Positions 1 to 8,243 of a DNA stretch of 64,000 bases are shown here, piece after piece. Both the position numbers and the translations under genes were made by a program. This DNA comes from Pelagivirga sediminicola. GTDB taxonomy: Bacteria > Pseudomonadota > Alphaproteobacteria > Rhodobacterales > Rhodobacteraceae. The stretch covers positions 1 to 64,000 of the forward strand of contig NZ_QCYH01000010.1 in assembly GCF_003072125.1 (NCBI RefSeq), in the 5' to 3' direction. Under the pieces are notes generated by a model. It saw nothing but the letters and a program-made list of their open reading frames with translations, was not told the DNA's origin and searched no databases. Numbering within the stretch: position 1 is the stretch's first letter; every line of letters starts with the position of its first letter.

Positions 1-675
1 GGCATCCAGCAGATCCTGCATCGCCTCGGCATATTTGTCGTGATAGGCGCCGGCATCGAAGGGCGCGCTCTTGCGGTCGATCAGGGAGGTCGCGACCTCC
101 AGCAGGTCCTTGTCGACCTTTTCATCCTCGATATCGGTGAATATCTGATCGGCCTCGCGCAGCTCGTCCTCGTAATGCAGCGTCTCCATCAGCAGCCCGT
201 CACCGCAGGGCTTGACGGCCGCCAGATATTCCTTGCCCCGCATCGTGACCTGCCCGAGGCCCACCTTGCCCGCCTGCCGCAGCGCGTCGCGCACCACGCG
301 GTAGGCATCCTGCGCCAGCTCGTCCGAGGCGCTGATGTAATAGGGCTTGTCGAAATAGAGCGGCGAGATTTCGCAGGCGTCGACGAACTGCACCAGTTCG
401 AAGGTCTTCTTCGTCTCCAGCTTGATCGCGTCGATCTCGTCGGGATCCAGCAGGAGGTATTCGCCGTCATCCACCTCATATCCCTTGACGATGTCCTCGG
501 TCTTGACCGGACCGATGCCGGGGACGGATTTTTCATACCGTATGCGCTTGCCCGACGGTTTGTGAATCTGGCGGAACGACACCCGCGCGCCCGATTTCGT
601 GGCCGAAAATATCTCGACCGGGATGGAGACGAGCGACAGCCGAAGCTGCCCTTTCCAGAGTGCGCGCGGTGCCAT
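1..675 (-). CDS. ku: Ku protein, non-homologous end joining (partial, C-terminus beyond window)
   Basis: Bacterial Ku binds double-strand DNA ends as a ring-shaped homodimer and recruits ligase LigD for end joining. The protein begins MAPRALWKGQLRLSLVSIPV, the classic Ku opening, with SIPVEIFSAT and FRQIHKPSGKRIRYEK soon after. The ATG is at 675 on the minus strand and the frame stays open for 225 codons to base 1, so the C-terminus lies outside the window. The Ku core normally covers about 250-260 residues, so most of it is present. No ligD is visible; it may lie beyond the left edge or elsewhere. The gene faces away from the tRNA-Ser gene across an A+T-richer gap. Confidence 0.95.
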   Translation of the reverse strand, partial: MAPRALWKGQLRLSLVSIPVEIFSATKSGARVSFRQIHKPSGKRIRYEKSVPGIGPVKTEDIVKGYEVDDGEYLLLDPDEIDAIKLETKKTFELVQFVDACEISPLYFDKPYYISASDELAQDAYRVVRDALRQAGKVGLGQVTMRGKEYLAAVKPCGDGLLMETLHYEDELREADQIFTDIEDEKVDKDLLEVATSLIDRKSAPFDAGAYHDKYAEAMQDLLDA

Positions 676-1058
676 GTCGGTCCTTTCCCTGCAAGACTCG
701 CCGCCATGAGGGCGGGATACCTGAAGATATAGTTTCAGACCGATAATTGTTCCACATTCCGGTTATGCGAACTCCGGCTTGGTTTCCGCCTATGTCGAAG
801 GCTTGACCAGCAACGCATACATTGCCTTTGCACACTCAATCCAACTGGGCATTGTCATCGATCTCCACCAGATCATCCTTACCAATGACCTTGGCAATAC
901 AAGAAAAAATCGATATATCAACGCGTTGATGGGTCGTGCTACATCGCCGCCTCATTGTCCCTTGTGCAGGGCAGAGACTGGCAAAATGTCACGGAGTCGG
1001 TTTGGTGACTTTTGAGTGCAGTCGATGTGTGGTTAAGAAATAATCAAATCAGGTCAGA
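676..1058. other. Intergenic gap between ku and tRNA-Ser
   Basis: This gap of about 380 bases is visibly richer in A+T than its surroundings. No open frame in it looks like a protein: the 78-codon plus-strand frame at 779-1015 has no recognisable domain, no convincing ribosome binding site and unusual composition. It presumably holds the ku promoter near 700-760 and the 3' flank of the tRNA. I could not place a convincing promoter by eye. Confidence 0.5.
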
Positions 1059-1148
1059 TGGCGGAGGAGGTGGGATTCGAACCCACGGAGGACTTACACC
1101 CTCGTCGGTTTTCAAGACCGGTGCATTCGACCACTCTGCCACTCCTCC
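1059..1148 (-). tRNA. tRNA-Ser(TGA)
   Basis: Read on the minus strand, the sequence folds as a class II (long variable arm) tRNA. The 7-bp acceptor stem pairs GGAGGAG with CTCCTCC, followed by discriminator G and an encoded CCA. The anticodon loop reads CTTGAAA, giving anticodon TGA, which decodes UCN serine codons. The T arm has the standard GGTTCGAATCC. Total length is 90 nt including CCA, normal for tRNA-Ser. Confidence 0.97.
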
Positions 1149-1396
1149 GACGCGGATCTGTCTAGTGGGTGATGCGCGATTCTGAAAGCGCATCTTTTGG
1201 CATTGCGCCGCAGTCCGCAGCAGGGCGGGCCAAGGGGAATTCCGCCGAACCGGCACAGTTTGCTTTTCTTGGTGCCGGGGAACGGATATGGTGCGCGCAC
1301 GTGGCAAAGACCGCGGTGACAGAGGCTATCTCGCCCTCTCGTGGCGCGGCAGGGCCGCGCGGCGGGCAGGGGCAGGAAAAGGGCAGGGGACGACGC

Positions 1397-2260
1397 ATGG
1401 GATTGACATACGCGGGTGGCAGCGCCGGATGGCGCAGGGCGGCATGTGGGGGCGTGGCGCTCTTGATGCTGGCCGGGTGTCAGGGCACGGAGGGCGGCGG
1501 GCTTTTCGGCTCCAAGGCCAAGGACGAGCCTGCTTCCGTCACGGGTGATGCGTCCTCGGTCCGGCTGGTCGAGCGGGACGTGGAGGCGCCGGAGGTGTTC
1601 CAGGTCACCGACAAGGGGCTTTGGGACGGGCGGCCGTCGCTGGGGGGTGTCTGGGTGGCGCATCCCGACGTGAAGGATCCCGAGCGTGTCATCATCCGCA
1701 ACACGACCAATTCCAAATTCGTCATCGGCGCGCTGTTTCGCCGCGAGCGGGCCAATCCGGGCCCGTCCCTGCAGGTCTCCTCGGACGCCGCGGCGGCGCT
1801 TGGCATGCTGGCGGGCGCCCCGGCCGAGTTGAACGTGACGGCGCTGCGCCGCGAAGAGACGCCCGCGCCGGGCGCCGCCGAGACGCTGGCGCCGAACGCC
1901 GTCGAGACGAGCAGCCTCGATCCGGTGGCCGATGTCGCCTCGGCCGCGATCGATGCCACGGAGGCGGAGGCCCAGCCCGCGCTGACACCGACGCCTGCGC
2001 CGGCCCCTGCGCCGCGCGCATCCTCGCTGGCCCGGCCCTATCTGCAGATCGGCATTTTCAGTGTGGAGCAGAACGCCGAGAATACCGCCACCGCCATGCG
2101 GCAGGCGGGGATGGTGCCGAAGGTCGTGAAACAGGAAAGCCAGGGCAAGGCGTTCTGGCGCGTGATTGTCGGCCCCGCCTCCACCGCATCCGAGCGCGAC
2201 GCGCTGCTGAAAAAGATCAAGGGCGTCGGGTTTGACGACGCCTATGCCGTGTCCGACTGA
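1397..2260 (+). CDS. SPOR-domain lipoprotein
   Basis: A predicted lipoprotein of 287 residues. After MGLTYAGGSAGWRRAACGG comes a hydrophobic stretch ending in lipobox LAGC, so the mature N-terminus is probably a lipidated cysteine near residue 30. The middle (roughly residues 130-210) is Ala/Pro-rich linker. The last 75 residues (YLQIGIFSVEQNAENTATAM to VGFDDAYAV) form a SPOR domain, which binds denuded peptidoglycan glycans at septa. I took ATG 1397 because it starts the signal peptide; the frame runs open upstream to 1169 without signal-like sequence. It lies just upstream of a D-Ala-D-Ala carboxypeptidase gene and may be co-transcribed with it, consistent with a cell wall role. Confidence 0.85.
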   Translation: MGLTYAGGSAGWRRAACGGVALLMLAGCQGTEGGGLFGSKAKDEPASVTGDASSVRLVERDVEAPEVFQVTDKGLWDGRPSLGGVWVAHPDVKDPERVIIRNTTNSKFVIGALFRRERANPGPSLQVSSDAAAALGMLAGAPAELNVTALRREETPAPGAAETLAPNAVETSSLDPVADVASAAIDATEAEAQPALTPTPAPAPAPRASSLARPYLQIGIFSVEQNAENTATAMRQAGMVPKVVKQESQGKAFWRVIVGPASTASERDALLKKIKGVGFDDAYAVSD

Positions 2261-2308
2261 CGCGGCCCGACCCAAAGAGCAACCTGAACTGAACCCCGGA
2301 TCCATGCC

Positions 2309-3475
2309 ATGCTGACTTTTTTCAGAAACGCCCTGACCGCCCTGGCCCTTGGCTGCGCCGCATTGCCGGCCGCGGCCTTCGATACAGCGGCCAAGGCGGC
2401 GTATGTCGTGGACCTGGGGACCGGCACCGTCCTGCTGAACAAGAACGCCGATCAGCCGTTGCCGCCCGCGTCGATGTCCAAGCTGATGACGCTCTACGTC
2501 GCCTTCGAGGCGATCCGCGACGGGCGCCTGTCGATGGAGGAAAAGCTGCCCGTGTCGCAACACGCGATGAGCTATGGCGGCTCGACCATGTTTCTGGACA
2601 CGACCGACCGGGTCAAGGTTGTCGATCTTCTGCGCGGCATCATCGTGCTGTCGGGCAACGATGCCTGCGCCGTCATCGCCGAGGCGCTCAGCCCCGACGG
2701 GACCGAGGCGGGATTTGCCCGCTTCATGACACAGCGCGCGCAGCAACTGGGCATGACCAACTCGACCTTTGCCAATTCCAACGGCTGGCCCGCGCCCAGC
2801 CACAAGATGAGCATGCGCGATCTGGCGCTGCTGGCGCGCCTGATCATCACCGATTTTCCCGATTTCTACCCGATGTTCGCGGAAACCGAGTTTGCCTTTG
2901 ACGGCCGCGCGCCGCAGAACACGCAAAACCGCAATCCGCTGCTGAACCTCGGGATCGGGGCCGATGGTCTGAAAACCGGCCACACGCAGGCGGCGGGTTA
3001 CGGCCTTGTCGGGTCTGCCAAGCAGGGCGAGCGGCGCATCGTGTTCGTTCTGTCGGGGCTTGAGACCCCGCAGGTGCGCGCCGAGGAGGCTGAAGCGATC
3101 GTCAACTGGGGCTTTCGCCAGTTTTCGGAAAACACCCTGATCAAGGCGGGCGCGGATGTGGCGCGCGCAGATGTCTGGATGGGCGATGTGCCCAAGGTGG
3201 GGCTGGTCACCGCCGAGGATGTGACCATGCTGCTGCCCGTTCTGGGCGATGACAAGATCGCCGCCGAAGTGATCTATACCGGCCCGCTTCAGGCGCCCAT
3301 CGCGCAGGGCGACCGCATGGCCGAACTGGTCATCACCCCCGAAGGCATGCCCGAGACGCGCGTGCCGCTTCTGGCGGCCAATGACGTGCCGCGCGGCGGG
3401 TTTGCGGTGCGGCTGAAAACGGTCTCCGGCATCTTGCTGAACCGTCTGCGGCAGGGGCCAGAGGGCGCCTTGTGA
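2309..3475 (+). CDS. D-alanyl-D-alanine carboxypeptidase (penicillin-binding protein 5/6 family)
   Basis: Periplasmic serine enzyme that trims the terminal D-Ala from peptidoglycan pentapeptides, 388 residues. A signal peptide covers about residues 1-23 (ending LPAAAF). The three penicillin-binding motifs are intact: SxxK at S55-K58 (SMSK), SGN at 115-117 and KTG at 222-224. The family's C-terminal beta domain with an amphipathic anchor follows (about 265-388). The stop codon overlaps the GTG start of tmk, so the two are probably translationally coupled. Placement directly after a SPOR lipoprotein suits cell wall remodelling. The family also covers the DacA, DacC and DacF types, which I cannot separate from sequence alone. 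Confidence 0.93.
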   Translation: MLTFFRNALTALALGCAALPAAAFDTAAKAAYVVDLGTGTVLLNKNADQPLPPASMSKLMTLYVAFEAIRDGRLSMEEKLPVSQHAMSYGGSTMFLDTTDRVKVVDLLRGIIVLSGNDACAVIAEALSPDGTEAGFARFMTQRAQQLGMTNSTFANSNGWPAPSHKMSMRDLALLARLIITDFPDFYPMFAETEFAFDGRAPQNTQNRNPLLNLGIGADGLKTGHTQAAGYGLVGSAKQGERRIVFVLSGLETPQVRAEEAEAIVNWGFRQFSENTLIKAGADVARADVWMGDVPKVGLVTAEDVTMLLPVLGDDKIAAEVIYTGPLQAPIAQGDRMAELVITPEGMPETRVPLLAANDVPRGGFAVRLKTVSGILLNRLRQGPEGAL

Positions 3476-4110
3476 GCGCGGGACCGGGCAAGAAACCGGG
3501 CCTTTTTATCAGCTTCGAGGGGATCGACGGGTCGGGCAAATCCACGCAGGCCCGGCTGTTGCAGGAGCATCTGCAAAAGGCCGGTCATGAGCCCGTGCTC
3601 ACGCGCGAGCCGGGCGGCAGCCCCGGCGCCGAGGAGATCCGCGCGCTGGTGCTGAACGGCGCGGTAGACCGCTGGTCGCCCGAAACCGAGCTGCTGCTTT
3701 TTACCGCCGCGCGCCGCGATCATCTGGAGCGCACGATCCGCCCCGCGCTGGCCGCCGGGCGCATCGTCATCTGTGACCGTTTTGCCGATTCCACGCGCAT
3801 GTATCAGGGCCTGCGCGGCGATGGTCTGCGTGCGCAGGTCGATGCGCTGCATGATCTGATGATCAGGCAGGAGCCGGACCTGACGCTGCTGATCGACATG
3901 GAGGCGGGCGCCGGCCTTGCCCGCGCGGTTCAGCGCGGCGGCGAGGGCCGGTTCGAGGCGTTCGGCGCGGATCTGCAAGTGGCGATGCGGCAGGGGTTTC
4001 TGGCGCTTGCGGATGAATTCCCGTCGCGGTTTCGCGTCATCGACGGCGCCCGCGACATCGCGGACGTCGCAGTGGACGTGCGCGCCATCGTGGCGGAGCG
4101 GCTGGCATGA
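3472..4110 (+). CDS. tmk: Thymidylate kinase
   Basis: Phosphorylates dTMP to dTDP with ATP, a required step of dTTP synthesis in the cytoplasm. The 212-residue protein has the P-loop FEGIDGSGKST near residues 15-25, the DRFADSTRMYQG motif that binds substrate (about residues 103-114), and a LID-region arginine cluster. The start is GTG at 3472, overlapping the TGA stop of the carboxypeptidase gene. Its own stop overlaps the ATG of holB (ATGA at 4107), the usual tmk-holB arrangement. Length is normal for the family. Confidence 0.97.
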   Translation: MSAGPGKKPGLFISFEGIDGSGKSTQARLLQEHLQKAGHEPVLTREPGGSPGAEEIRALVLNGAVDRWSPETELLLFTAARRDHLERTIRPALAAGRIVICDRFADSTRMYQGLRGDGLRAQVDALHDLMIRQEPDLTLLIDMEAGAGLARAVQRGGEGRFEAFGADLQVAMRQGFLALADEFPSRFRVIDGARDIADVAVDVRAIVAERLA

Positions 4111-5216
4111 GCGACGATGCCGTTCAGCCCGACCGTATCGAGGGCGCGCCGCATCCGCGCGAGACGCCGCGCCTGATCGGGCAGGGCGCCGCCGAGGCCG
4201 CGTTTCTGGATGCCTTTACCGGCGACCGGCTGCATCACGCCTGGCTGATCACCGGGCCGCGCGGGGTGGGCAAGGCGACCTTCGCGTGGCGCGCCGCGCG
4301 CTTTCTTCTGGCGCATGACGAAGGCGGGCTGCTGGGCGCGCCGATGGATCTGGACATCTCGCCCGATCATCCGGTGGCGCGCCGCATCCTCGCGCGGTCC
4401 GAGCCGCAGCTTTTCCACATCACGCGCTCGGTCAACGAGGATACCAAGCGCATGCGCGACATGATCGTGGCGCGCGACGTGCGCAGCCTGCATGGCTTTC
4501 TGGCCCTGTCCAGCGCCGATGGCGGGCGCCGCGCCGTGATCCTCGATTCCGCTGACGAGATGAACGTGCAGGCCGCCAACGCGCTGCTGAAAATGCTCGA
4601 AGAGCCGCCCGCGCGCACGACGCTGTTTCTCATCAGCCACCAGCCCTCGGGCCTTTTGCCGACCATCCGCTCGCGCTGCCGCGAGCTGCGTCTGCCGCCG
4701 CTGGATGCACAGGATATGGCCGCCGCGCTGGCACAGGCCGGGATCGACGCCGAGGGCGAGACGCAGGCGCTGGCCGCGCTTTCGGGTGGCTCGGTGGGCG
4801 AGGCGGTTCGGCTGATCAACCTGGGCGGGCTCAAGATCTATGCCGAACTGGTGCGCCTTTTCGCGGACCTTCCGAATATCGACCGGCCCCGCGCCCTTTC
4901 GCTGGCAAATGCCGCGGCGCAGCGCGGCGCCGAGGACAAGCTGAACCTCCTGATCTGGCTGATCGAGCTGATGCTGGGCCGCATGACCAGCACCGGCGCC
5001 ACGGGCGCCGCCCCCAGCCCCGAGGGCGCGCCCGGAGAGGCGCAGATGCTGGCCCGCGCCGCGCCTGACCTGAGCGCGGCGCGCCGCTGGGCCGATTGCG
5101 CGCAGGACGTGGGCGCGCGGATGCGCCATGGCCGGGCGGTCAACCTTGACCCTGCCGCGCTCGTCCTAGATACCGTGTTCAGAATACAAAAGACGGCGGC
5201 GGGCCAGCCCGCCTGA
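4107..5216 (+). CDS. holB: DNA polymerase III subunit delta prime
   Basis: Clamp-loader subunit of the replicative polymerase, 369 residues, AAA+ fold. The P-loop GPRGVGKA lies at residues 50-57 and is intact. The sensor and arginine-finger region SRCRELRLPP follows LLKMLEEPP. The four-cysteine zinc module that many bacterial delta-prime and gamma subunits carry between the P-loop and Walker B is absent; the corresponding segment (about residues 65-135) has no cysteine. The start overlaps tmk by ATGA. tatD follows 9 bases downstream, matching the widespread tmk-holB-tatD order. Confidence 0.95.
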   Translation: MSDDAVQPDRIEGAPHPRETPRLIGQGAAEAAFLDAFTGDRLHHAWLITGPRGVGKATFAWRAARFLLAHDEGGLLGAPMDLDISPDHPVARRILARSEPQLFHITRSVNEDTKRMRDMIVARDVRSLHGFLALSSADGGRRAVILDSADEMNVQAANALLKMLEEPPARTTLFLISHQPSGLLPTIRSRCRELRLPPLDAQDMAAALAQAGIDAEGETQALAALSGGSVGEAVRLINLGGLKIYAELVRLFADLPNIDRPRALSLANAAAQRGAEDKLNLLIWLIELMLGRMTSTGATGAAPSPEGAPGEAQMLARAAPDLSAARRWADCAQDVGARMRHGRAVNLDPAALVLDTVFRIQKTAAGQPA

Positions 5217-5225
5217 AGGGCCTCG

Positions 5226-6044
5226 ATGCACGCTGAAATCACCGACAGTCACTGCCACCTCGATTTCCCCGACTTTGCCGAGGAATTGCCGGAGGTCGTC
5301 GCCCGCGCGGTCGCGGCCGGGGTCACGCGCATGGTCACGATCTGCACGAAGCTGCGTCTTGAGCCGCAGGTGCGCGCCATCGCCGAGGAGCACGCGCCCG
5401 TCTTTTACGCGGCCGGCACCCATCCGATGAGCGTGGCGGGCGAGCCGATGGCAAGCGTCGATGACCTGGGCCGGCTGGCCGCGCATCCCAAGTTTGTCGG
5501 CATCGGCGAGACGGGGCTGGATTATCACTATACCGCCGAAAGCGCCGGGGCGCAGCAGGCGTCCTTGCGCACCCATATCGCCGCGGCGCGCCAGACGGGC
5601 CTGCCGCTGATCGTGCATGCGCGCGATGCCGACGCGGACATGGCGCGCATCCTCACCGAAGAGTTCAGGAACGGCGCCTATACCTGCGTGATGCATTGCT
5701 TTTCTTCCGGCGCGGCCCTTGCGCGTGCGGCGCTCGATCTGGATTTTTATCTCAGCATGTCGGGCATCGCCGCCTTTCCCAAAAGCCAGGAGATTCGCGA
5801 TATCTTTGCCGCCGCCCCGCGCGAGCGCATCCTGGTGGAAACCGACGCGCCCTATCTGGCGCCGCCGCCCTATCGCGGCAAGCGCAACGAGCCTGCCTAT
5901 ACGGTCCACACCGCGCAGCGCGGCGCCGAGACGATGGGCATGGACTGGCCCGAATTCGCCGCGCAGACGCAGGCCAATTTCGACCGGCTCTTCACCAAGG
6001 TCGCAGCGTACGGGCGCAGCGCGGACAGCGGGGGGCAGGGCTGA
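5226..6044 (+). CDS. tatD: TatD family metal-dependent hydrolase (DNase)
   Basis: A metal-dependent nuclease of the amidohydrolase superfamily, 272 residues. Metal ligands are visible as DSHCHLDF near the N-terminus, GETGLDYHY, the histidine of LIVHARDAD, HCFSSG and ETDAPYLAP. The C-terminal RGKRNEPAY is a TatD signature. The protein is one gene downstream of tmk-holB. Its TGA overlaps the ATG of the next gene by one base, so the two are probably translated together. The cellular role of TatD enzymes (3'-5' exonuclease or D-aminoacyl-tRNA deacylase activity have been proposed) is not settled by this sequence. Confidence 0.93.
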   Translation: MHAEITDSHCHLDFPDFAEELPEVVARAVAAGVTRMVTICTKLRLEPQVRAIAEEHAPVFYAAGTHPMSVAGEPMASVDDLGRLAAHPKFVGIGETGLDYHYTAESAGAQQASLRTHIAAARQTGLPLIVHARDADADMARILTEEFRNGAYTCVMHCFSSGAALARAALDLDFYLSMSGIAAFPKSQEIRDIFAAAPRERILVETDAPYLAPPPYRGKRNEPAYTVHTAQRGAETMGMDWPEFAAQTQANFDRLFTKVAAYGRSADSGGQG

Positions 6045-6856
6045 TGGCGACGCGGCGCTTCATCATCCTTGGCTGCAGCTCGTCCGGGGGCGTGCCGCGC
6101 ATCGCCGAGAAGCCGGGCGGCGAGTGGGGCGAGTGCGATCCCGATGAGCCGCGCAACCGGCGCACGCGCTGTTCGGTCCTGATCGAGCAGGAGGGCGCGG
6201 ATGGCGGCCTGACCCGCGTTCTGATCGACGCGTCCCCCGATCTGCGCGAGCAGCTCTTGCGCCACGGGATAGGCAAGCTGGATGCGGTGGTCTTTACCCA
6301 CAGCCACGCCGATCATTGCCATGGCCTCGACGATCTGCGCGTGGTGGTGTTCAACATGCCCGGCCGCCTGCCGGTCTGGGCCGACCCGCCCACGCGCGAT
6401 GCGCTGTTCGAGCGGTTCGGCTATGCGTTCCGCCGCCCCGAGGGGTCGTCCTATCCGCCGATCCTGGACATGAACATCATCGACGGCGATGTGACCGTCA
6501 CGGGCAAGGGCGGGGCGATCACGCTGACGCCATTTCTGGTCAATCACGGGGCCATCGACGCGCTGGGGTTCCGCGTGGGCGATGTGGCCTATCTGCCCGA
6601 TGTGGCGGATATGGACGAGCGCTGCTGGGATGTGGTGCAGGGGCTGGATATCTGGATCCTGGATGCGCTGCGCCGCACGCCGCATCCGACGCATATCCAC
6701 CTTGCGCGCAGTCTGGAATGGCTGGCCCGCGCCGCGCCGCGGCTGGGGGTCATCACAAACATGCATAACGACATGGATTACCGCACCCTTGTGGCCGAGG
6801 TGCCGCAGGGCGTGGATGTTGCCTATGACGGAATGACGCTGACAGTCGAGATCTAG
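6044..6856 (+). CDS. MBL-fold metallohydrolase, PhnP-like
   Basis: A 270-residue metallo-beta-lactamase fold protein. The metal-binding signature HSHADHCHGLDDLR sits near residue 86, the next ligand histidine is in FLVNHGAIDALGF, and a late histidine is in ITNMHNDMDY. The opening RRFIILGCSSSGGVPRI is typical of the PhnP/YycJ-like group, which cleaves cyclic phosphodiesters. There is no C-P lyase operon here, so a phosphonate role is unlikely. The position after tatD is common in Rhodobacterales; a nucleic acid or nucleotide clean-up role is an inference only. Confidence 0.88.
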   Translation: MATRRFIILGCSSSGGVPRIAEKPGGEWGECDPDEPRNRRTRCSVLIEQEGADGGLTRVLIDASPDLREQLLRHGIGKLDAVVFTHSHADHCHGLDDLRVVVFNMPGRLPVWADPPTRDALFERFGYAFRRPEGSSYPPILDMNIIDGDVTVTGKGGAITLTPFLVNHGAIDALGFRVGDVAYLPDVADMDERCWDVVQGLDIWILDALRRTPHPTHIHLARSLEWLARAAPRLGVITNMHNDMDYRTLVAEVPQGVDVAYDGMTLTVEI

Positions 6857-6860
6857 GGCG

Positions 6861-7790
6861 ATGAGCGCGCTTCTGGATGTGGTCCTGCCCGTTTTCGTCG
6901 TGATCGGGGCGGGCTATGCGGTGGTCTGGCTGGGCTGGTTCAACGCGGCAAGCGTCGAGGGCCTGCTGCGCTTTACCCAGAATTTCGCGATCCCCTGCCT
7001 TTTGTTCACCGCCATATCGCAACTGGATCTTGGCCAGAGCTTCAACGCGCCGCTGCTGATCAGCTTTTACGCGGGCGCATTGGCGGGCTTTGGCATCGGC
7101 ACCATGGCCGCGCGGCTGGTCTTCGGGCGCGACTGGCCCGAGGCGATCGCCATCGGGTTTTGCTGCCTGTTCTCCAACACCGTGCTTCTGGGCCTGCCCA
7201 TCACCGAGCGCGCCTATGGCGCCGGCGCGCTGAGTGCGAATTTCGCCATCATCGCGCTGCACTCGCCGGTCTGCTACGCGGTCGGCATCACCGCGATGGA
7301 GATCGCGCGCGCTGGCGGCACCTCGCGCCGCGCCGTGCTGGGCAAGGTGCTCAAGGCGATGTTCTCCAACGCGCTGATCATCGGCATCGGGCTGGGCTTC
7401 ATCGTCAACCTGACGGGGCTCGCCGTGCCGGACACGCTTGGCGAGGGGCTGGAGCTGATCGCGCGGGCGGCGCTGCCCGCGGCGCTTTTCGGTCTGGGCG
7501 GCGTGCTGGTGCAATATCGCCCCGAGGGCGATCTGCGCGTCATCGCGATGGTCGTGGCCGTGTCGCTGGTGGTGCACCCCGCGATCACGATGGCGCTGGC
7601 GCGGGTGCAGGCGCTGCCCGTGGATGCGCTGCGCAGCGCGGTCATCACCGGCGCCATGGCACCGGGGATCAACACCTATATCTTCGCCAACATGTATGGC
7701 GTGGCGCGCCGCGTCGCGGCCTCGGCGGTGCTGATCGGGACGGCGCTGTCGATCCTGACGGCGTGGCTGTGGCTGGGCCTGCTGCCGTAA
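6861..7790 (+). CDS. AEC family transporter (auxin efflux carrier type)
   Basis: Inner-membrane transporter of 309 residues with about ten hydrophobic segments, arranged as two five-helix repeats typical of the AEC/bile-acid transporter superfamily. Family landmarks include the N-terminal VLPVFVVIGAGYAVVWLGW and GLPITERAYGAGAL near the middle. Substrates of bacterial members are usually unknown; some move malate or malonate. It starts four bases after the MBL gene stop, so it belongs to the same transcript. A substrate cannot be assigned. Confidence 0.88.
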   Translation: MSALLDVVLPVFVVIGAGYAVVWLGWFNAASVEGLLRFTQNFAIPCLLFTAISQLDLGQSFNAPLLISFYAGALAGFGIGTMAARLVFGRDWPEAIAIGFCCLFSNTVLLGLPITERAYGAGALSANFAIIALHSPVCYAVGITAMEIARAGGTSRRAVLGKVLKAMFSNALIIGIGLGFIVNLTGLAVPDTLGEGLELIARAALPAALFGLGGVLVQYRPEGDLRVIAMVVAVSLVVHPAITMALARVQALPVDALRSAVITGAMAPGINTYIFANMYGVARRVAASAVLIGTALSILTAWLWLGLLP

Positions 7791-7811
7791 CCGAAACAGA
7801 AGGAAAGACCG

Positions 7812-8243
7812 ATGCGCAGCACCGCAGACCGTATCCGCCACGCGCTTTTGTTCGAGGGGCTGGGCCTTGCCATCGTGGTGCCGGTGGGCGGCTGGGTGTT
7901 CAGCCTTGCCGCGCAGGACATGGGCGTGGTGGCCGTGGTCAGCGCGACGCTGGCGACGCTGTGGACCTATGTCTACAACCTCATCTTCGACAAGGTCATG
8001 CAGGCCCGCGTCGGCCATACGCGCAAGGACCTTGGCCTGCGCGTGATCCACTCCATCCTGTTCGAGTTCGGCCTGCTGCTGTTCCTGATGCCCTTCATCG
8101 CGTGGTACTTGGGCATTTCGCTGATCGCGGCGTTCTGGATGGATATCGCCTTTGCGCTGTTCTACCTCGTCTATGCCTTCGTCTATAACTGGATCTACGA
8201 TATCGTCTTTCCGGTGCCGCAGCCCAGCCCGCGTCAGCCCTGA
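7812..8243 (+). CDS. PACE efflux transporter (bacterial transmembrane pair)
   Basis: A 143-residue inner-membrane protein with four helices in two similar halves. Each half carries the PACE signature: RIRHALLFEG in the first and RVIHSILFEFG in the second, and each half ends in a YN-x3-D type motif (YNLIFDKV, YNWIYDIVFP). The glutamate in helix 1 (E15) is the conserved proton-coupling residue of AceI-type exporters. Known members export chlorhexidine, acriflavine or short diamines such as putrescine. The stop overlaps the convergent enolase-superfamily gene by about ten bases. Confidence 0.9.
   Translation: MRSTADRIRHALLFEGLGLAIVVPVGGWVFSLAAQDMGVVAVVSATLATLWTYVYNLIFDKVMQARVGHTRKDLGLRVIHSILFEFGLLLFLMPFIAWYLGISLIAAFWMDIAFALFYLVYAFVYNWIYDIVFPVPQPSPRQP

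Noticed and set aside
779..1015. 78-codon open frame on the plus strand between ku and tRNA-Ser
   Set aside because: No domain, no ribosome binding site and non-coding composition; probably chance in an A+T-richer gap.
1112..2983. 623-codon minus-strand frame over the SPOR and carboxypeptidase genes
   Set aside because: A shadow of G+C-rich coding on the other strand; both overlapped plus-strand genes have clear family motifs.
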